A stretch of 64,000 bases of DNA from assembly GCF_033568475.1 (NCBI RefSeq), contig NC_133123.1, forward strand, positions 23,298,622-23,362,621. The letters run 5' to 3'. Of this stretch, positions 1 through 11,255 are shown piece after piece (within the stretch, counting starts at the first letter, position 1; the number at the start of each line of letters is the position of its first letter). The position numbers and the translations under genes are program-made. The notes beneath the pieces were generated by a model. That model ran no database searches. It saw nothing but the letters and a program-made list of their open reading frames with translations, and was not told the DNA's origin. This stretch comes from Henckelia pumila (taxonomy: Eukaryota > Streptophyta > Magnoliopsida > Lamiales > Gesneriaceae).

Positions 1-1390
1 AGGTGGTCGGTGGGGGGATGGTGATCATGATCGCCATCGGGAGCGCCATCATCGTCATCATGATGACCATCGTCGTTTCAGTATGCATCGATTCATGCAG
101 ATGAGTCCTAAGCCCTTGGTTGGATATGAGACTCCTGAGGATGCTGAGAATTGGTTAGAGCGCATGGAGAGTTGTTTTCAGACATTCCGATGTACCAAGG
201 AGCAGAAGATGGAGACGGTTGGTTATCTCTTGGAGGGACGAGCCCGTAAGTGGTAGAGGTTCACTTCTGCACCATTCATTGCGGCGAGAGGAGTTGCTAC
301 TTGGGCCGAGTTCCGCACAGCTTTTCAGAAGCTATATTTTTCTCCTGCACTTCGTCAGACAAAGACGAGTGAGTTGTTGGGTCTATGTCAGGGAGCTATG
401 TCGATTGACGAGTACCAGCAGAAGTTCTTCGACTTGTTATCCTATTGTCCTGAGATTGCTGACAGCTTTGAGATGAATTATAATCTGTTTCTTCAAGGCC
501 TTAATCCAGAGATTCATGACAGGGTAGCGGTTGGTGATGATATGACTTATGAGAGATTGGTGAGCCGATGTCACCAGGTGGAGGATAGCATTCGGCGTAA
601 CCGGTATTTCTCTCAGTCTAGGCCTGCGAGTTCCTTGGGTCCCCATGCTCAGTCTTTCAAGAAGTCTGGATCTTCTTCTTCTTCTGGTTCCAGTGGCATT
701 GTACTTTTTGGGAGGAAAGAGAAGTGCGACCATCGTGGGAAGAATCATCCAATGGACAGATGTCGTAGAGATTCTGGAGCATGCTTTCAATGTGGAGAGG
801 TTGGTCATCTCCGGAGGGATTGTCCACTAGCTGGAGGAGGCGGTTTAGGTTCAGGTTCAGGATCGGGTTCTCATACTACCGTTCAGCAGAGATCGCAGGG
901 ACAATCTGTTGGGAGTTCTCATCTGAAGCCGCGAACATCTAGTCAGGTGTTTGCCATGGGGCATGATCAGGCAATGAAGGAGAATGAGAGGGTCATTGCA
1001 GGTACGTTTCTGTTATATGGCATGCCTGCTCTTGTACTCATTGACACTGGTGCATCTCATTCCTTCATCTCTGCACGTTTTGTTAAAAAGCATAAGTTGA
1101 CATGCATTGCACTAGATGTAGTGATTTTTGTTTCTACTCCGACGGGTCAATCTGCTTTGGCTAAACGTCTAGTGATGGGTTGCCCTTTAGAGTTTGAAGG
1201 GAACATTCTGATATCGAATCTCATGGTTCTTGCGATGAAGGATTTTGATTGCATTCTGGGGATCGATATATTGACTACTTACCGAGCTTCAGTGGACTGC
1301 TATCAGAGGTTGGTACGCTTTCATCCGGTTGGGGGTGATAGCTTATTTTTCTATGGTGAGGAATCGCGACCTCATATGCCGTTGGTATGA
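1..1390 (+). pseudogene. gag-protease region of the chromovirus
   Basis: Seen: the capsid-like part reads from the left edge, with an in-frame TAG at 254-256 where the family usually has a second tryptophan (KW-stop-RF). The reading continues from 374 as 338 residues. A zinc knuckle CFQCGEVGHLRRDC lies near residues 138-151. A serine/glycine-rich linker follows, then the aspartic protease motif LIDTGASHSF near residues 223-232. A TGA at 1388-1390 ends the frame before RT. In the family this is the capsid/nucleocapsid and the protease that matures the polyprotein. The upstream start is outside the window, and the early and late stops make the region non-functional. Confidence 0.85.
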
Positions 1391-1569
1391 GCTTTGAGAG
1401 CCTGTCGAGCTCTAGAGTCTGGCGGGGAGGGCTACCTCATCTATGCAGTTGATTCGTTCGCTGAGAGTGTTGGTATAGAAAGTATACCAGTTGTGAATGA
1501 ATTCCCAGATGTATTTAAGATTAGATTCCGGGTTTTCCACAAACTAGAAAAGTCGAGTTTGGCATATAG

Positions 1570-2860
1570 TTGATGCTGGGTACTTCACCTATTTCTCGAG
1601 CACCGTATCATTTGGCTCCGTCAGAGATGCAGAAATTGAAGAATCAATTACAAGATTTTTTGGATAAGGGGTACATTCGTCCTAGTGTATCTCCTTGGGG
1701 AGCTCTTGTTCTCTTTGTGAAAAGGAAGGATGGGTCTATGCGGTTGTGCATTGACTATCGACAGCTAAACCGAGTTACTTTGAAGAACAAGTATCTTTTG
1801 CCTCGTATTGATGATTTGTTTGATCAGTTGTAGGGTACTTCGGTTTACTCCAAGATTGACTTGAGATCTGGGTATCATCAGATGAGAGTCCGAGATCAGG
1901 ATATAGCCAAGACTGCGTTCCGTACTCGCTATGGGCATTACGAGTTTCTAGTGATGCCGTTTGGGTTGGCTAATGCGCCGGCTATATTTATGGATCTGAT
2001 GAACCGTGTCTTCAGGGAGTTTTTGGATAAGTTTGTCGTGGTTTTCATTGACGACATTTTGGTGTATTTGCGTGATGTGAATGAACATGTTTCTCACTTG
2101 CGGTTGGTGTGCAAACACTTCGGGATGAGCAGTTGTATGCCAAATTAAGTAAGTGAGAGTTCTGGATAGATCGAGTGGTCTTTCTTGGCATATCATATCC
2201 AGTGATGGAATTTCTGTTGATCCGAATAATACTGAGGTTGTGTTGAACTGGTCGTGTCCGACAACGGTTGCTGAGATCCGCAGTTTTTTGGGTCTAGCAG
2301 GATATTATCGTCGCTTCATTGCGAATTTCTCTCAGCTAGCTTGACCCATAACTCAGCTTACCCGAAAGAGTGTCGATTTCGAGTGGTCCTCAGAGTGTGA
2401 GGAGAGCTTTCGTGAGCTTTGACGACGGTTGACTTTTGCACCTGTGTTGGCATTACCTTCAGGATCTGGAGGGTATGTGGTCTACACAGAAGCTTCTCTT
2501 CAGGGGCTAGGTTGTGTTCTGACTCAGCATGGGCATGTGATCGCATACGCTTCTAGACAGTTGAAAGTTCACGAGGATAGATATCCAGTGCATGATTTGG
2601 AGTTGGCAGCTATTGTGTTTGCTTTGAAGATCTGGCATCATTATCTCTATGACAAGAGATTTGAGATCTTCACATACCACAAGAGTCTCAAGTATTTGTT
2701 CACTAAAGCAGAACTGAACATGAGACAAAGACGTTGGATGAACTTGCTGAAGGATTATGATTGCGAGATTAAGTACCATCCGGGAGCTGCTAATCTCACT
2801 GCGGATGCCTTGAGCCGCAAAGTGCAATTGTTCGCACTTCAGATTTGTTCGATGTCTCAT
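1570..2860 (+). pseudogene. reverse transcriptase-RNase H region of the chromovirus
   Basis: RT fingers and palm are recognisable: [31 protein letters not shown] and the catalytic [10 protein letters not shown] (FIDD in place of YxDD), then the connection block FLGLAGYYRRFI. RNase H follows with [35 protein letters not shown] and a tail ending [10 protein letters not shown]; the first catalytic aspartate of RNase H is replaced by glutamate in the TEAS segment. Stops occur at 1831-1833 (TAG), 2146-2148 (TAA), 2342-2344 (TGA) and about 2420 (TGA). Several are the product expected from C-to-T change in a CAG, CGA or TGG codon. The domain is not translatable as one protein. Confidence 0.88.
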
Positions 2861-4316
2861 GAGATCGAGGATTGTTGTTCTTCAGGGTATACCTTCAAGC
2901 ACAAGAAGGATATGCAGGGTATCCAGATGTTTGCGATAATATCTGAGCCAACTTTGTATTCGCGGATTTGGGATGCTCAGATGTCTGATTCAAAGACCCA
3001 GCGTTTGGCTCGTCTAGTCAATGAGGGTAGTACGTCTGGATTTTATTACCATTCAGACGGTTTTCTGTGTCTATCGGGTCGGCTTGTGATCCCGGAGGAT
3101 GAGGATCCGCGGAAGGAGATTTTGTCTCAGGCACATCACACTAAGTTGAGTATTCATCCAGGAAGCAACAAGATGTACAAGGATTTGCGTACTCGATTCT
3201 GGTGGAAAGGAATGAAACTCAGCGTGTATCAGTATGTTTTGAAATGCTTGGTTTGTCAGCAGGTCAAAGCAGAGCACCGACAACCTGGAGGTTTGCTTCA
3301 CAGTCTACCTATTCCTGAGTGAAAATGAGAGCTTATCACGATGGATTTTGTGACCCATTTGCCGGTATCCTCGAGGAATTGTGACGCTATCTGGGTTGTG
3401 ATGGACCGACTCACCAAGTCAGTACATTTCATTACCTATAGCCGAGATTACACTGTTGATCGTATGTCTCGGTTGTACATCCAGGAGATCGTTCGACTTC
3501 ATGGAGTGCCGGTGAGCATTGTCAGCGATCGAGACCCCAGGTTTACTTCCAGATTCTGGGGGAGTATTCAGCGTGCCATGGGCACTACTCTTAGTTTGAG
3601 TACAGCCTATCACCCGGAGACTGATGGACAGACAGAGCGCACTATCCGTACCTTAGAGGATATGCTTCGGGCGTGTGCTATGGATTTTGGTTCAGCCTGG
3701 CATGATCATTTGTCAATGATTGAGTTCGCGTACAACAACAGCTATCATCGTAGCATTGGGATGGCACCTTTTGAGGCGTTGTACGGGCGAAGTTGTCGTA
3801 CTCCACTCTTCTGGGAAGAAGTGGGGGAGAGACAGGCCTAGGGATAAGAGTTAGTCCAACAGGCCGCAGATGTTGTTGATCAGATCAAGAAATGGATTAA
3901 GACTGCACAGGATCGTCAGACCAGCTATGATAATACTAAGCGTAGACCTCTGCAGTTAGATGTTGGGGAGAAGGTATTTCTGAGAGTTACCTTTCCGCAA
4001 GATTATCAGATTTGGTCTCAAGGGAAAGATGTCTCATACATTGGTCCGTTTGAGATCTTGAAGAGCATTGGTGATTTGGCTTATCGGTTAGCCTTGCCAC
4101 CGTATTTGTCCAGTATATTTTGCAGCCGTCTGAAGTTCAGGTGGATACTGATTTGATTTATGTAGAGAGACCGATTCGTATCCTGGATTATAGGGATAAG
4201 GTATTGCGGAATAAAGTTATTCTTCTAGTTCTAGTTCAGTGGCAGCGCCGAGGCACTGAAGAAGCTACCTAGGAGCTTGAGATCAGGATGCATTCAGAAC
4301 ATCCTGAGTTATTTTG
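2861..4316 (+). pseudogene. integrase and chromodomain-like tail of the chromovirus
   Basis: The HHCC zinc-binding region lies at about 3130-3310 ([18 protein letters not shown], then CLVCQQVK). The catalytic core starts at 3341 with MDFVTHLPVS and a first aspartate in WVVMDRLTKS, a second in VSDRDPRFTS, and the glutamate in TDGQTERTIRTLEDML, giving a DDE set. A TGA at 3320-3322 replaces a usual tryptophan between HHCC and core, and a TAG at 3839-3841 ends the core. After about 4150 the frame YVERPIRILDYRDKVLRNK and a later TAG in the usual ATWELE position resemble the chromodomain tail that targets such elements to heterochromatin. The chromodomain call is by pattern only. Confidence 0.85.
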
Positions 4317-4426
4317 ATTTTGTTCCAGTGTTGTATTCAGTTGTAAAATTTTTAATCTGAATAAAAGATGTTCTACATGTTGTTTTATTTCGATACTTAA
4401 GATCTGATTTCGAGGAAGAAATATCT

Positions 4427-4440
4427 TAAGTGAGGGAGAA
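4427..4440 (+). other. polypurine tract of the chromovirus
   Basis: The run AAGTGAGGGAGAA directly precedes the LTR start TGTAGTAACC at 4441. This is the position and composition of the plus-strand primer used in reverse transcription, and it fixes the LTR as the 3' one on the + strand. Confidence 0.75.
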
Positions 4441-5769
4441 TGTAGTAACCCGTAACCAAGTAAAAATTAAGGAACTAATCGCAATTAAGAACCCTAAGTT
4501 CGGACACTCCGAAGCCAGGATCGGAGGCTCCGAACGTGTTCTGACGCTCCGTCGGCAGGATCAGAAGGTCTGATCGGGATCAGGTATTACATCATTGTTT
4601 ACGTCAGCAAGATGACGTCACGACTGACGTGTGGATGGGACGTCGAACGCCCCGAAGTCAAGTTCGGACGGTTCAAACGTGTTCGGAGGCTCCGAAGTGG
4701 GGTTCGGACGGCCCGAAATTCGTCTATAAATATGAGAGCCGAGACTCATTTGCAATTCGCACTTTTATCTCTTCTCTCTCTATTCCTTAGCCTTCTAACT
4801 TAGATCTAGGGAATTCTAGACGTCCCATTGGGAATCCGAAAGTGGCATAGCGGTCCAGGCGTCGTAGCGGAGCTGTTGCCTAGTTTTGAGGCAAGCGACA
4901 ACAACGAGCTGACGATGGACGCAGGTATAGCTTTTGCTTCCTAAAAATATTTAGGAGTATGCAATAGCTTAGTTAAGGCTTTCATAGAACTATAATGATA
5001 TTAGTATCATTTCGCAGTGTAGTGCGGACTATAGGCATGAACCTAGAGCTGGTAGAGCTTGCCTAGTAGCTGAGGTACGAAAGCACTATTCGAGATATCC
5101 TGACTGGGTATGCATGTATTATGTGCTTGAATGATTTATCTGACATGATTTATATGCATATTTTATGACATGATCGTATGCTGCATGCATGTTCCATTAC
5201 GAGCTATCATTGGGATATTATAGTGTTTTACCCTATCTTGTTAGTGGATGGACTTCCATCGATTTGGTTCTGAAGTATCCACTGGTATTGGTATGGGAGC
5301 CACATCCTGAAGCGACGGCACAACGTGCTACATATCAGGGCCCGGTCTATCTTTGTTATCTGATCCTTGACCTCTAGTTCTGTAGGCGGTTCATTTGAAT
5401 TCATGAATTTATATAATACAGTGTACTCATACTCTCATGCTGAGCATTTTATGCTCACGTCTCGTACTTTGTGTATCTAGACACCCTATTCCATGGGGCA
5501 TGTTTGCGATTGGATGAGGCGGTGGATCCAAAAAGGACTAGGCGGTGGTTGGCCAGTTGGGAGTATCGTCTATGGTTTTATTTTGATGTATTTGGGATAA
5601 TACATTGTTCGATATGATTGTATAACTATTTGGGTATTTACAGATTTCTTTCCTTGGGATTGTATAATGTTTATTGCTTCCGCAGTTTATTCTGGTTTAC
5701 TGTTTTAATTAAGTTAATTGCATGCTTAAAGTTTTTGATTAGTGGGTGATTTCGGTAAGGGTCACTACA
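4441..5769 (+). repeat. 3' LTR of the chromovirus
   Basis: The LTR begins TGTAGTAACCCG right after the polypurine tract and ends GGGTCACTACA at 5769, giving the TG...CA ends of LTRs and a length of about 1.33 kb. A TATA box (TATAAATA) lies at 4725-4732 with a short CT-rich stretch after it, the expected U3/R layout. Upstream of it the U3 carries several variants of a short palindrome, TTCGGAGGCTCCGAA, between 4497 and 4720. The second LTR is not in the window, so the boundaries rest on the PPT and the terminal dinucleotides. Confidence 0.8.
4725..4732 (+). promoter_or_regulatory. TATA box in chromovirus LTR
   Basis: TATAAATA in the U3 part of the LTR, 3' of the GC-rich palindromic repeats, followed by a pyrimidine-rich stretch. 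It is the likely core promoter of the element's genomic RNA; transcription start is inferred to be about 30 bases downstream. Confidence 0.5.
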
Positions 5770-5829
5770 GATATGAACCTTGATGATAAAGCTCTACAGT
5801 TGAATCATGCATAAGATAAATATGTGTTA

Positions 5830-7985
5830 CCCTTTGAATCTTCCCTTATGAAATCAAAATAATTCACTAGTTAACGATAGATGTGATGTTTTTGAACTGT
5901 ACAACTATTTATGTTAAATTAAGATATATTTCACACAAGACTCTCCCTGATACTATTCAGTTCTCATGATTGTGTTCATTTTGGCCATGAACACAGGCCT
6001 GGTTATGCAAGATGTTCTAGAATCGATACTTTCAATTCCCTCGAAGCAGCGTCACTTCTCTCTCATATAGGTGATTTTATATTGTTTCTCATTAGAATCA
6101 TCAAAAGCCATAAGCTTATTCTCAACATTCACTATTTCATGTAAGAATTAGACAATGGATAACCCCCACAATGATCAACCATATCAATGTTATTAGTTTG
6201 TCTCATTGAACCTATTTTTTGGGATCTCCAGTCAGATTAGGTTAGATTTTCCTTCGCACTAATTTTTCTATAGGCTTCAGTTGCATTTATTTTGATGATT
6301 TTGCTACTAAATATCTGTTCAACACTTCGGTTAATGGATCTACTATAGTATCCTTTTACTTTACATAGTCAATAGAAATAACTCCATCTAATAGTAGTTG
6401 TCTAATGGTATTGAATTTATGATGTTTATTTCTAGACTTACCACTATACATATTGTTGTGTACCCTTCGGATCGCAGATTGACTATCACAATGTATGCAT
6501 ATAGCCGGCACATGTTTCACCCATCCCAGAACATCTTTTAAGAATATACATAGCCATTCAACCTCTTCAGCACATTTGTCAAGGGCTATAAACTTAGATT
6601 TCATCGTTGGTTGGCTATTACAGTTTGTTTAAAATATTTTCACGCAATGACTGCACCTCCTAAAGTGAATAAAAATCCACTCATAGATTTTGAGTATTTC
6701 ATATCAGATATCCAGTTTGCATTACTGTATCCTTCAATAACAGTGGGATATTTGGTATAGTGCAGCCCACGGTCAAAGTGTAACTTAAGTACCTTAGCAA
6801 TCTGATATTTTCTTTCCAGTGTCAGCTCCTGGATTACTCGTGAATTAACTCAATTTGCTTATTTCATAAGCTATGTCTAGTCTTGTACAACTCATTTAGT
6901 AATCAGACTTCCAATGACTCGAGATTATTCTAATTGAGATATACTATCACCTCGGTTATTTGATAGATGTTTATTTTTATCTATCGGATATCTAGCCAAT
7001 GCAGAGTCAACCTTATTGAATTTCTCAAGGATTTTTGTCCGCATAGTGTGACTGGCTTATAATTAGTCCTTTCGATATTCTATGAATTTTAATTCCAAGT
7101 ATTATATCTGATACCCCACAAATACTCCCATCACATGTTTGAGCCTAATGGAGGCCCATAACCAAGGACTAAGGTTCGGATCTCATTCTAAGGGGTAGGG
7201 TCGGCCCATCAGGTAAGTGTTAAAGAAGAAACATGTTAGCTCCCAATGTATGAGGGAGAGTCCCATTAAGTTGGACCTATCCATGGGGGTCTATAGAATA
7301 AAGAGCCAATAGCTTATAGCAATATAGAATAGAGATGTGAAATTGGGTGTGGGGAGTATTGAGGAAAGAAGAGAAGGAGGGACTCGCCCAGAGTGAGAGA
7401 GCCCGATGAGGGAGAACCCTAAGGTAGGTAAGCTTGGATTGCATCTTGGTTTGTCTTGGTAGGGCGAGCCCTGAAGGAGAGGAGTGTGAACTACACGCTC
7501 GTGGTCCCCTACATCGCCTCCTATAAATACGGGGTTTCTCACTTCATTTGACATTCATTCACTTACATTCCGAGAAGCGCCCATGTTCCTCATTTTCTTA
7601 CTCATTCATGTCTCCGACTTGAGCATTAGAGGGGCTACGCCGGGATACCCTCACGGACCCCTCTCACAGTATTTGTACAGTTTCAGGTTCACCTCCGGAT
7701 TTGAAGCTTTGGGCTTGGATTGTATTCGGATCATTAAATTTTATTGAGTATCAGGTTAAACCCAAATATTTCATGTCGAATCTTGAATTTAATATCAATG
7801 ATAATGATAAGCGTGTCGTCTATGTAGAGAAATAAAATTACAGTCATTTCAGTCCTTAACGTATACACATTTGTCATACTTATCATTTTTAAATCCACTT
7901 TCTAATATGACTTTCTTCAAATTTTTCATTTTATTTCTTTGGTGCTTGTTTCAAGGCATACAAAGACTTCATCAATTTAAAATAA
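5830..7985 (-). pseudogene. Ty1/copia relic, RT to 3' region, split by a solo LTR
   Basis: On the - strand the copia RT core reads LYIDDTLII around 7811-7840. A match to the usual KSLYGLKQA region is decayed at about 7900-7985. After the solo LTR at 7109-7753 the frame continues DIILGIKIHR, then SQLEYSRVIGSL-like sequence near 6830-6930, then the RNase H end at 6356-6604 ([38 protein letters not shown]). The non-coding tail at 5830-6300 resembles the stretch between RNase H and the 3' LTR of the copia element at 9641-16118. Many stops are present. No LTR of its own was identified. Confidence 0.75.
7109..7753 (+). mobile_element. Solo LTR inserted in the copia relic
   Basis: The segment begins TGATACCCC and ends GAGTATCA, so it has a 6-bp terminal inverted repeat TGATAC/GTATCA and TG...CA ends. 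It contains a TATA box (CCTATAAATACGG near 7520-7532) followed by a leader with the motif CTTGAGCATTAGAGG, common in plant gypsy LTRs. No internal domains flank it, so it is read as a solo LTR. The copia RT frame on the - strand resumes exactly across it (GLT before, DIILG after), which marks the limits of the insertion well. A matching 5-bp target-site duplication was not found. Confidence 0.65.
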
Positions 7986-8290
7986 TTTTTTCTTGCACTT
8001 TGAAGCTTTATGACTGGACCCCCACACTTGTAAAATTTTCCAGAGTGAAAATATCTTTAATGGGTCCCAACTTGGCACCTCTTCGAAATGACCCGATGTT
8101 GTCCTTGGCAATTCGAGCTCTAATCATATATGCTGTGCATTTTAGCTTTAGCCACATCAAGATTGAACAATCTTATTTCAAGAAACTTTGTTGTCTTCTT
8201 CATTGCGCAAATCCGAAAACAAGTTCCCCCACTTTTATTGTCTTTTATTTGTGCTTCAGATAATTTTTGAAATCGTTCCAAGAAGGAGGT
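7986..8290. other. Unassigned stretch between copia relic and 68-bp repeats
   Basis: No convincing coding frame, RNA gene or known repeat was recognised. The + strand is open for part of this span, but its translation has no recognisable domain and lies antisense to decayed copia sequence at its left end. Confidence 0.4.
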
Positions 8291-8515
8291 AGCTTTTCAC
8301 TGAAGTGGACTTTGAGTGCCAGACCTGCCTGGGCTTTTAGTTCCACTTCAGTGGCACGCAAGGACCACATCAGTGGAACTAAAAGCCCAGGCAGGTCTGG
8401 CATTCAAAGTCCACTTCAGTGGCATGCAAGGACCACATCAGTGGAACTAAAAGCCCAGGCAGGTCTGGCACTCAAAGTCCACTTCAGTGGCACGCAAGGA
8501 CCACATCAGTGGAAC
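8291..8515. repeat. 68-bp repeats, one partial unit direct and about 2.6 units inverted
   Basis: About 50 bp of the 68-bp repeat unit (ACTGAAGTGGACTTTGAG...) in the + direction is followed at about 8341 by the reverse complement, which then runs in tandem to 8515. The two orientations make a palindrome with arms of about 45 bp and a spacer of about 26 bp. The same unit fills the arrays at 22468-23700 and 39705-41008 within the Tat element. This fragment lies outside any recognisable Tat element and abuts the left end of the 17-kb duplicated block. Confidence 0.85.
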
Positions 8516-8689
8516 TATTTTAGGCTCAGATAAACAAACATGAATATGAAGTATTTAATAATGGAGAAAAAAATAAATCTATAGGTGTAAAGACTCCAAT
8601 TTTTTTTTTATTTCATTCAGAAAAGCACACAAATATAAAAGGGTGGCGCCGATCTGATTTTTAATGTGTTTCTAAAATAAAAATATTTG

Positions 8690-9530
8690 TCAAACTATTT
8701 TCAAAGAGTTTTAATGTTTTTATTTCAAATTATATAAATCAACATCGATATTTGTAATTTTAACAATTGAATCAGATCATACTTCAGAGTAGCCCATTCA
8801 AACCGAACCCTCCGAAGTAGATAAGTTGAGTTGGGTCATCCAGATTGTGTAATGCCTCAGCCTTATTTATAAAATAATTAAATAACGACTTTCCGTATAA
8901 AATCGAGTGTTTTCCTTTAAAAAATTTAGGCTTCTTGCGAACAGTGTAACTAATAATATTTCCAAGAGCAATCGTCTGTGCCTGTGGACTTTGATCTATA
9001 TCTACACGAAAAATAATATTTTTGAGATCATGGATCGAGCACAATAGAAGATCCTTGAGACTATCTAATAAGTTTTTGTGTAACATGAAATATACCGAAC
9101 AATATTTTTAATAAAATATTTTCAACGACTATTTTCAAAGAGTTTTAATGTTTTTATTTCAAATTATAAAAGTCAACATCGAAATTTGAACAATTGAATC
9201 CTCTGAAGAAGATAAGGTTAGGTTGGGTTGGGCCATGCAGATTGTGTAGCCAAATTTATAAAATAATTAAATAACCATTTTTCATATAAAATCGAGTGTT
9301 TTCCATTAAAAAATTTAGACTTGTTGCAAAGCTTGTAGCTAGTAATATTTCCAAGAGTAGGCACATGTGACAGGTGGACTTTGATCTGTGAAAATTAATA
9401 TTTTTGAGAATATCGAGTATAACAGATCGAAGATTTTTGAGACAATCTAATAAGTTTCTGTATACTAGGAAATCTATTGTTTGAACGTATTTTAGTAAAA
9501 TATTTTAACATTGGCCAAATTCTATTAGAA
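8690..9530. repeat. Diverged ~430-bp direct duplication in copy 1
   Basis: Two adjacent segments (about 8690-9115 and 9122-9530) both begin CTATTTTCAAAGAGTTTTAATG and share many landmarks (ATTGAATC, GGACTTTGATCT, TTGAGAC.ATCTAATAAG, AAAATATTTT). They differ by substitutions and small deletions, so the event is older than the 17-kb duplication. The function is unknown. The 100-residue open frame at 8784-9086 lies in the first segment; the second has indels relative to it. Confidence 0.75.
8784..9086 (-). CDS. Uncharacterised small ORF, doubtful
   Basis: A 100-residue frame starting MLHKNLLDSLKDLLLC. No domain, signal peptide or membrane segment was recognised. The same frame, identical in protein, is present at 25999-26301, but that follows from the recent duplication and is not evidence of selection. 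In the older tandem half (9122-9530) the region has indels, which argues against a conserved protein. It may be a decayed exon or chance. Confidence 0.15.
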   Translation of the reverse strand: MLHKNLLDSLKDLLLCSIHDLKNIIFRVDIDQSPQAQTIALGNIISYTVRKKPKFFKGKHSILYGKSLFNYFINKAEALHNLDDPTQLIYFGGFGLNGLL

Positions 9531-9640
9531 GTTGACTTGAACTTGAGTAGTTGATTTGTTCCTAATCATAATTTGAGAATTCGTTACCATAAATATATAA
9601 TTTTCCTAAGGAATTTGTTTCTCTTGTCACACGGGAGAAT

Positions 9641-10667
9641 TGTTATAAAGGTGTACTTTGAATTCTGAAAACGTGTACAACAACAGCAGCAACGGCAACA
9701 ACAACTAGTCGAGGCGAGAGAATCTTTCTATCCGCAAGACGAAATTGCCCATTAACAGTGCTCAACGTTGGCGGCAATCGTCTCTAAGATACAACGACTA
9801 ACGATCGTGATATAGCAGCACTACAAATATCACGAACTTCAGCGAACGAAAATAAGTTTCAACTTTTCTTTGAGAAAGTGAGGGAGAGATTTTTCAGAAA
9901 TCAGAAATCTGATATATACGTTATCAGATGTTTCTGTGTAAATTTTCTATGTTATAACCAACGTATATATAGTCTTATACATGAAACAACACGTTTGAAG
10001 GCGTAAGGATGCAACCCATGACAAAAAAAGCCCAGAAAGAGTCGTGACTTTTCAAAACACAGAAGGTGCGCTCGGGCGGTAATTTTCTACCGCTCGAGCG
10101 CCAATCTTCTGTCTCACACCTAAAAGGTGTCGCGCGCGGGCGGTAATATTTTACCGCTCGGGCACACACCTACTTTGAACGGTGCGCTCGAGCGGTCATT
10201 TATTACCGCTCGGGTGCCCAAATTCTGTCCCGCGGTGATGCGCTCGAGTGGTAATTATTTACCACCCGGGCGCACTCAATTAAATAATAAAATATTATTT
10301 TAAATAAATTTTATCCAAAAAGAATAATTTATCATAAGACCTCGCCTCACCTCGCCTCGCCGCGCCGGCCAGCCGGTCGCGCGCGCGTGTGTTTGTTGCA
10401 TCGATTAGCGTCTTGCCCCTTTACAAAACATCTGGTGCCCTAAGGGCCCAATCCCATAAACCAAACATGGGTTATTTAAGGTGAACAACAAATTGGAGTT
10501 GTTTCAATGTGGGACAACCAATTCCCCATTTCCCTCCAATTTATTTCACCAAATTTTTGAATTTTTCAATACTTGGGACAAGTGTTTCAAGCCATTTGGG
10601 TCAATCATTTCAAACCCTTTCAAGCCCATTTCTTCCAACAATCATAATTCATTCAATATTTCCAACA
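9641..10667 (-). repeat. 3' LTR of copia element, copy 1
   Basis: About 1.03 kb. It matches the 5' LTR at 15147-16118, but it keeps about 55 bp near 10315-10390 (CTCGCC repeats followed by GCGCGCGC) that the other LTR lacks. The polypurine tract (- strand, CATGTGGGGGAT) abuts it at 10668-10679. A set of four GC-rich hairpins lies at about 10066-10275. Confidence 0.92.
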
Positions 10668-11255
10668 ATCCCCCACATGAATGAATTTCACATAAATTAT
10701 CATTCTCACTAGAAAGTCATTTTGAGTTATTCTTACATCAGGATAGGTAGCTTGTGGCTTTGAACCTACCGTAGTAAAATACTATCGGATTTACTAGTTG
10801 CATAGTGACGCGATGTCTTGAACTAGTCAACCGTTTGTGTAAACCAAGACAATAGTACTTTCATAACAATACTCTAACATATTTTGTTCTCACGTTGTGT
10901 CCATTTCAGCCCTGGACCGTATCTTAGATTCATAAGTGTTGCAATCAAAGCGGCCAATATTTCGCACTTATATAGGTGATCTCCTATCAAGAGTATCCTG
11001 CGTTACTCCACCTTATAGGTATAGGAATCATTAAAAGAAAACTTAACCTCACCACATTTTGCAAGTCATTTATACTTGGATATTTCAGGAATGAGCAAGT
11101 AACAATTCCAAGCACTCGGACTAATATTTATAACTTAGTTGTCCCATTGAACCAAAGTTTTGGGATCTCCAATTCTCAAGGTTGGGTTACCGCTATAAAT
11201 ATTTTTAATTTGTGGACTTTAACCCATTCCTCCAAGTAGTTTGTACATTTGATCT

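Larger units (their letters stand above)
1..5769 (+). mobile_element. Ty3/gypsy chromovirus (Tekay/Del-like), 3' part with 3' LTR
   Basis: A degenerate gypsy retrotransposon enters from the left edge. In order it shows gag with a CCHC knuckle, protease (LIDTGASHSF), reverse transcriptase (FIDD core), RNase H, integrase (HHCC then DDE), a chromodomain-like tail, a purine-rich tract and a 3' LTR. Domain order and the chromodomain-like C terminus are those of the Tekay/Del chromoviruses. The polyprotein is interrupted by many stops and frameshifts, so the copy is dead. The 5' LTR lies outside the window, so neither target-site duplication nor LTR divergence can be assessed. Confidence 0.9.

Noticed and set aside
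7291..7554. 87-residue minus-strand ORF in the solo LTR
   Set aside because: It lies inside LTR promoter and leader sequence and is low-complexity; no protein family recognised.
7871..8263. 130-residue plus-strand ORF
   Set aside because: It starts opposite the decayed copia RT and has no domain; treated as chance.
10481..10712. Overlapping small ORFs in the copia LTR (also at 15932, 27696 and 33147)
   Set aside because: They lie within U3/R of the LTR, overlap one another in two frames, and have no recognisable domain.
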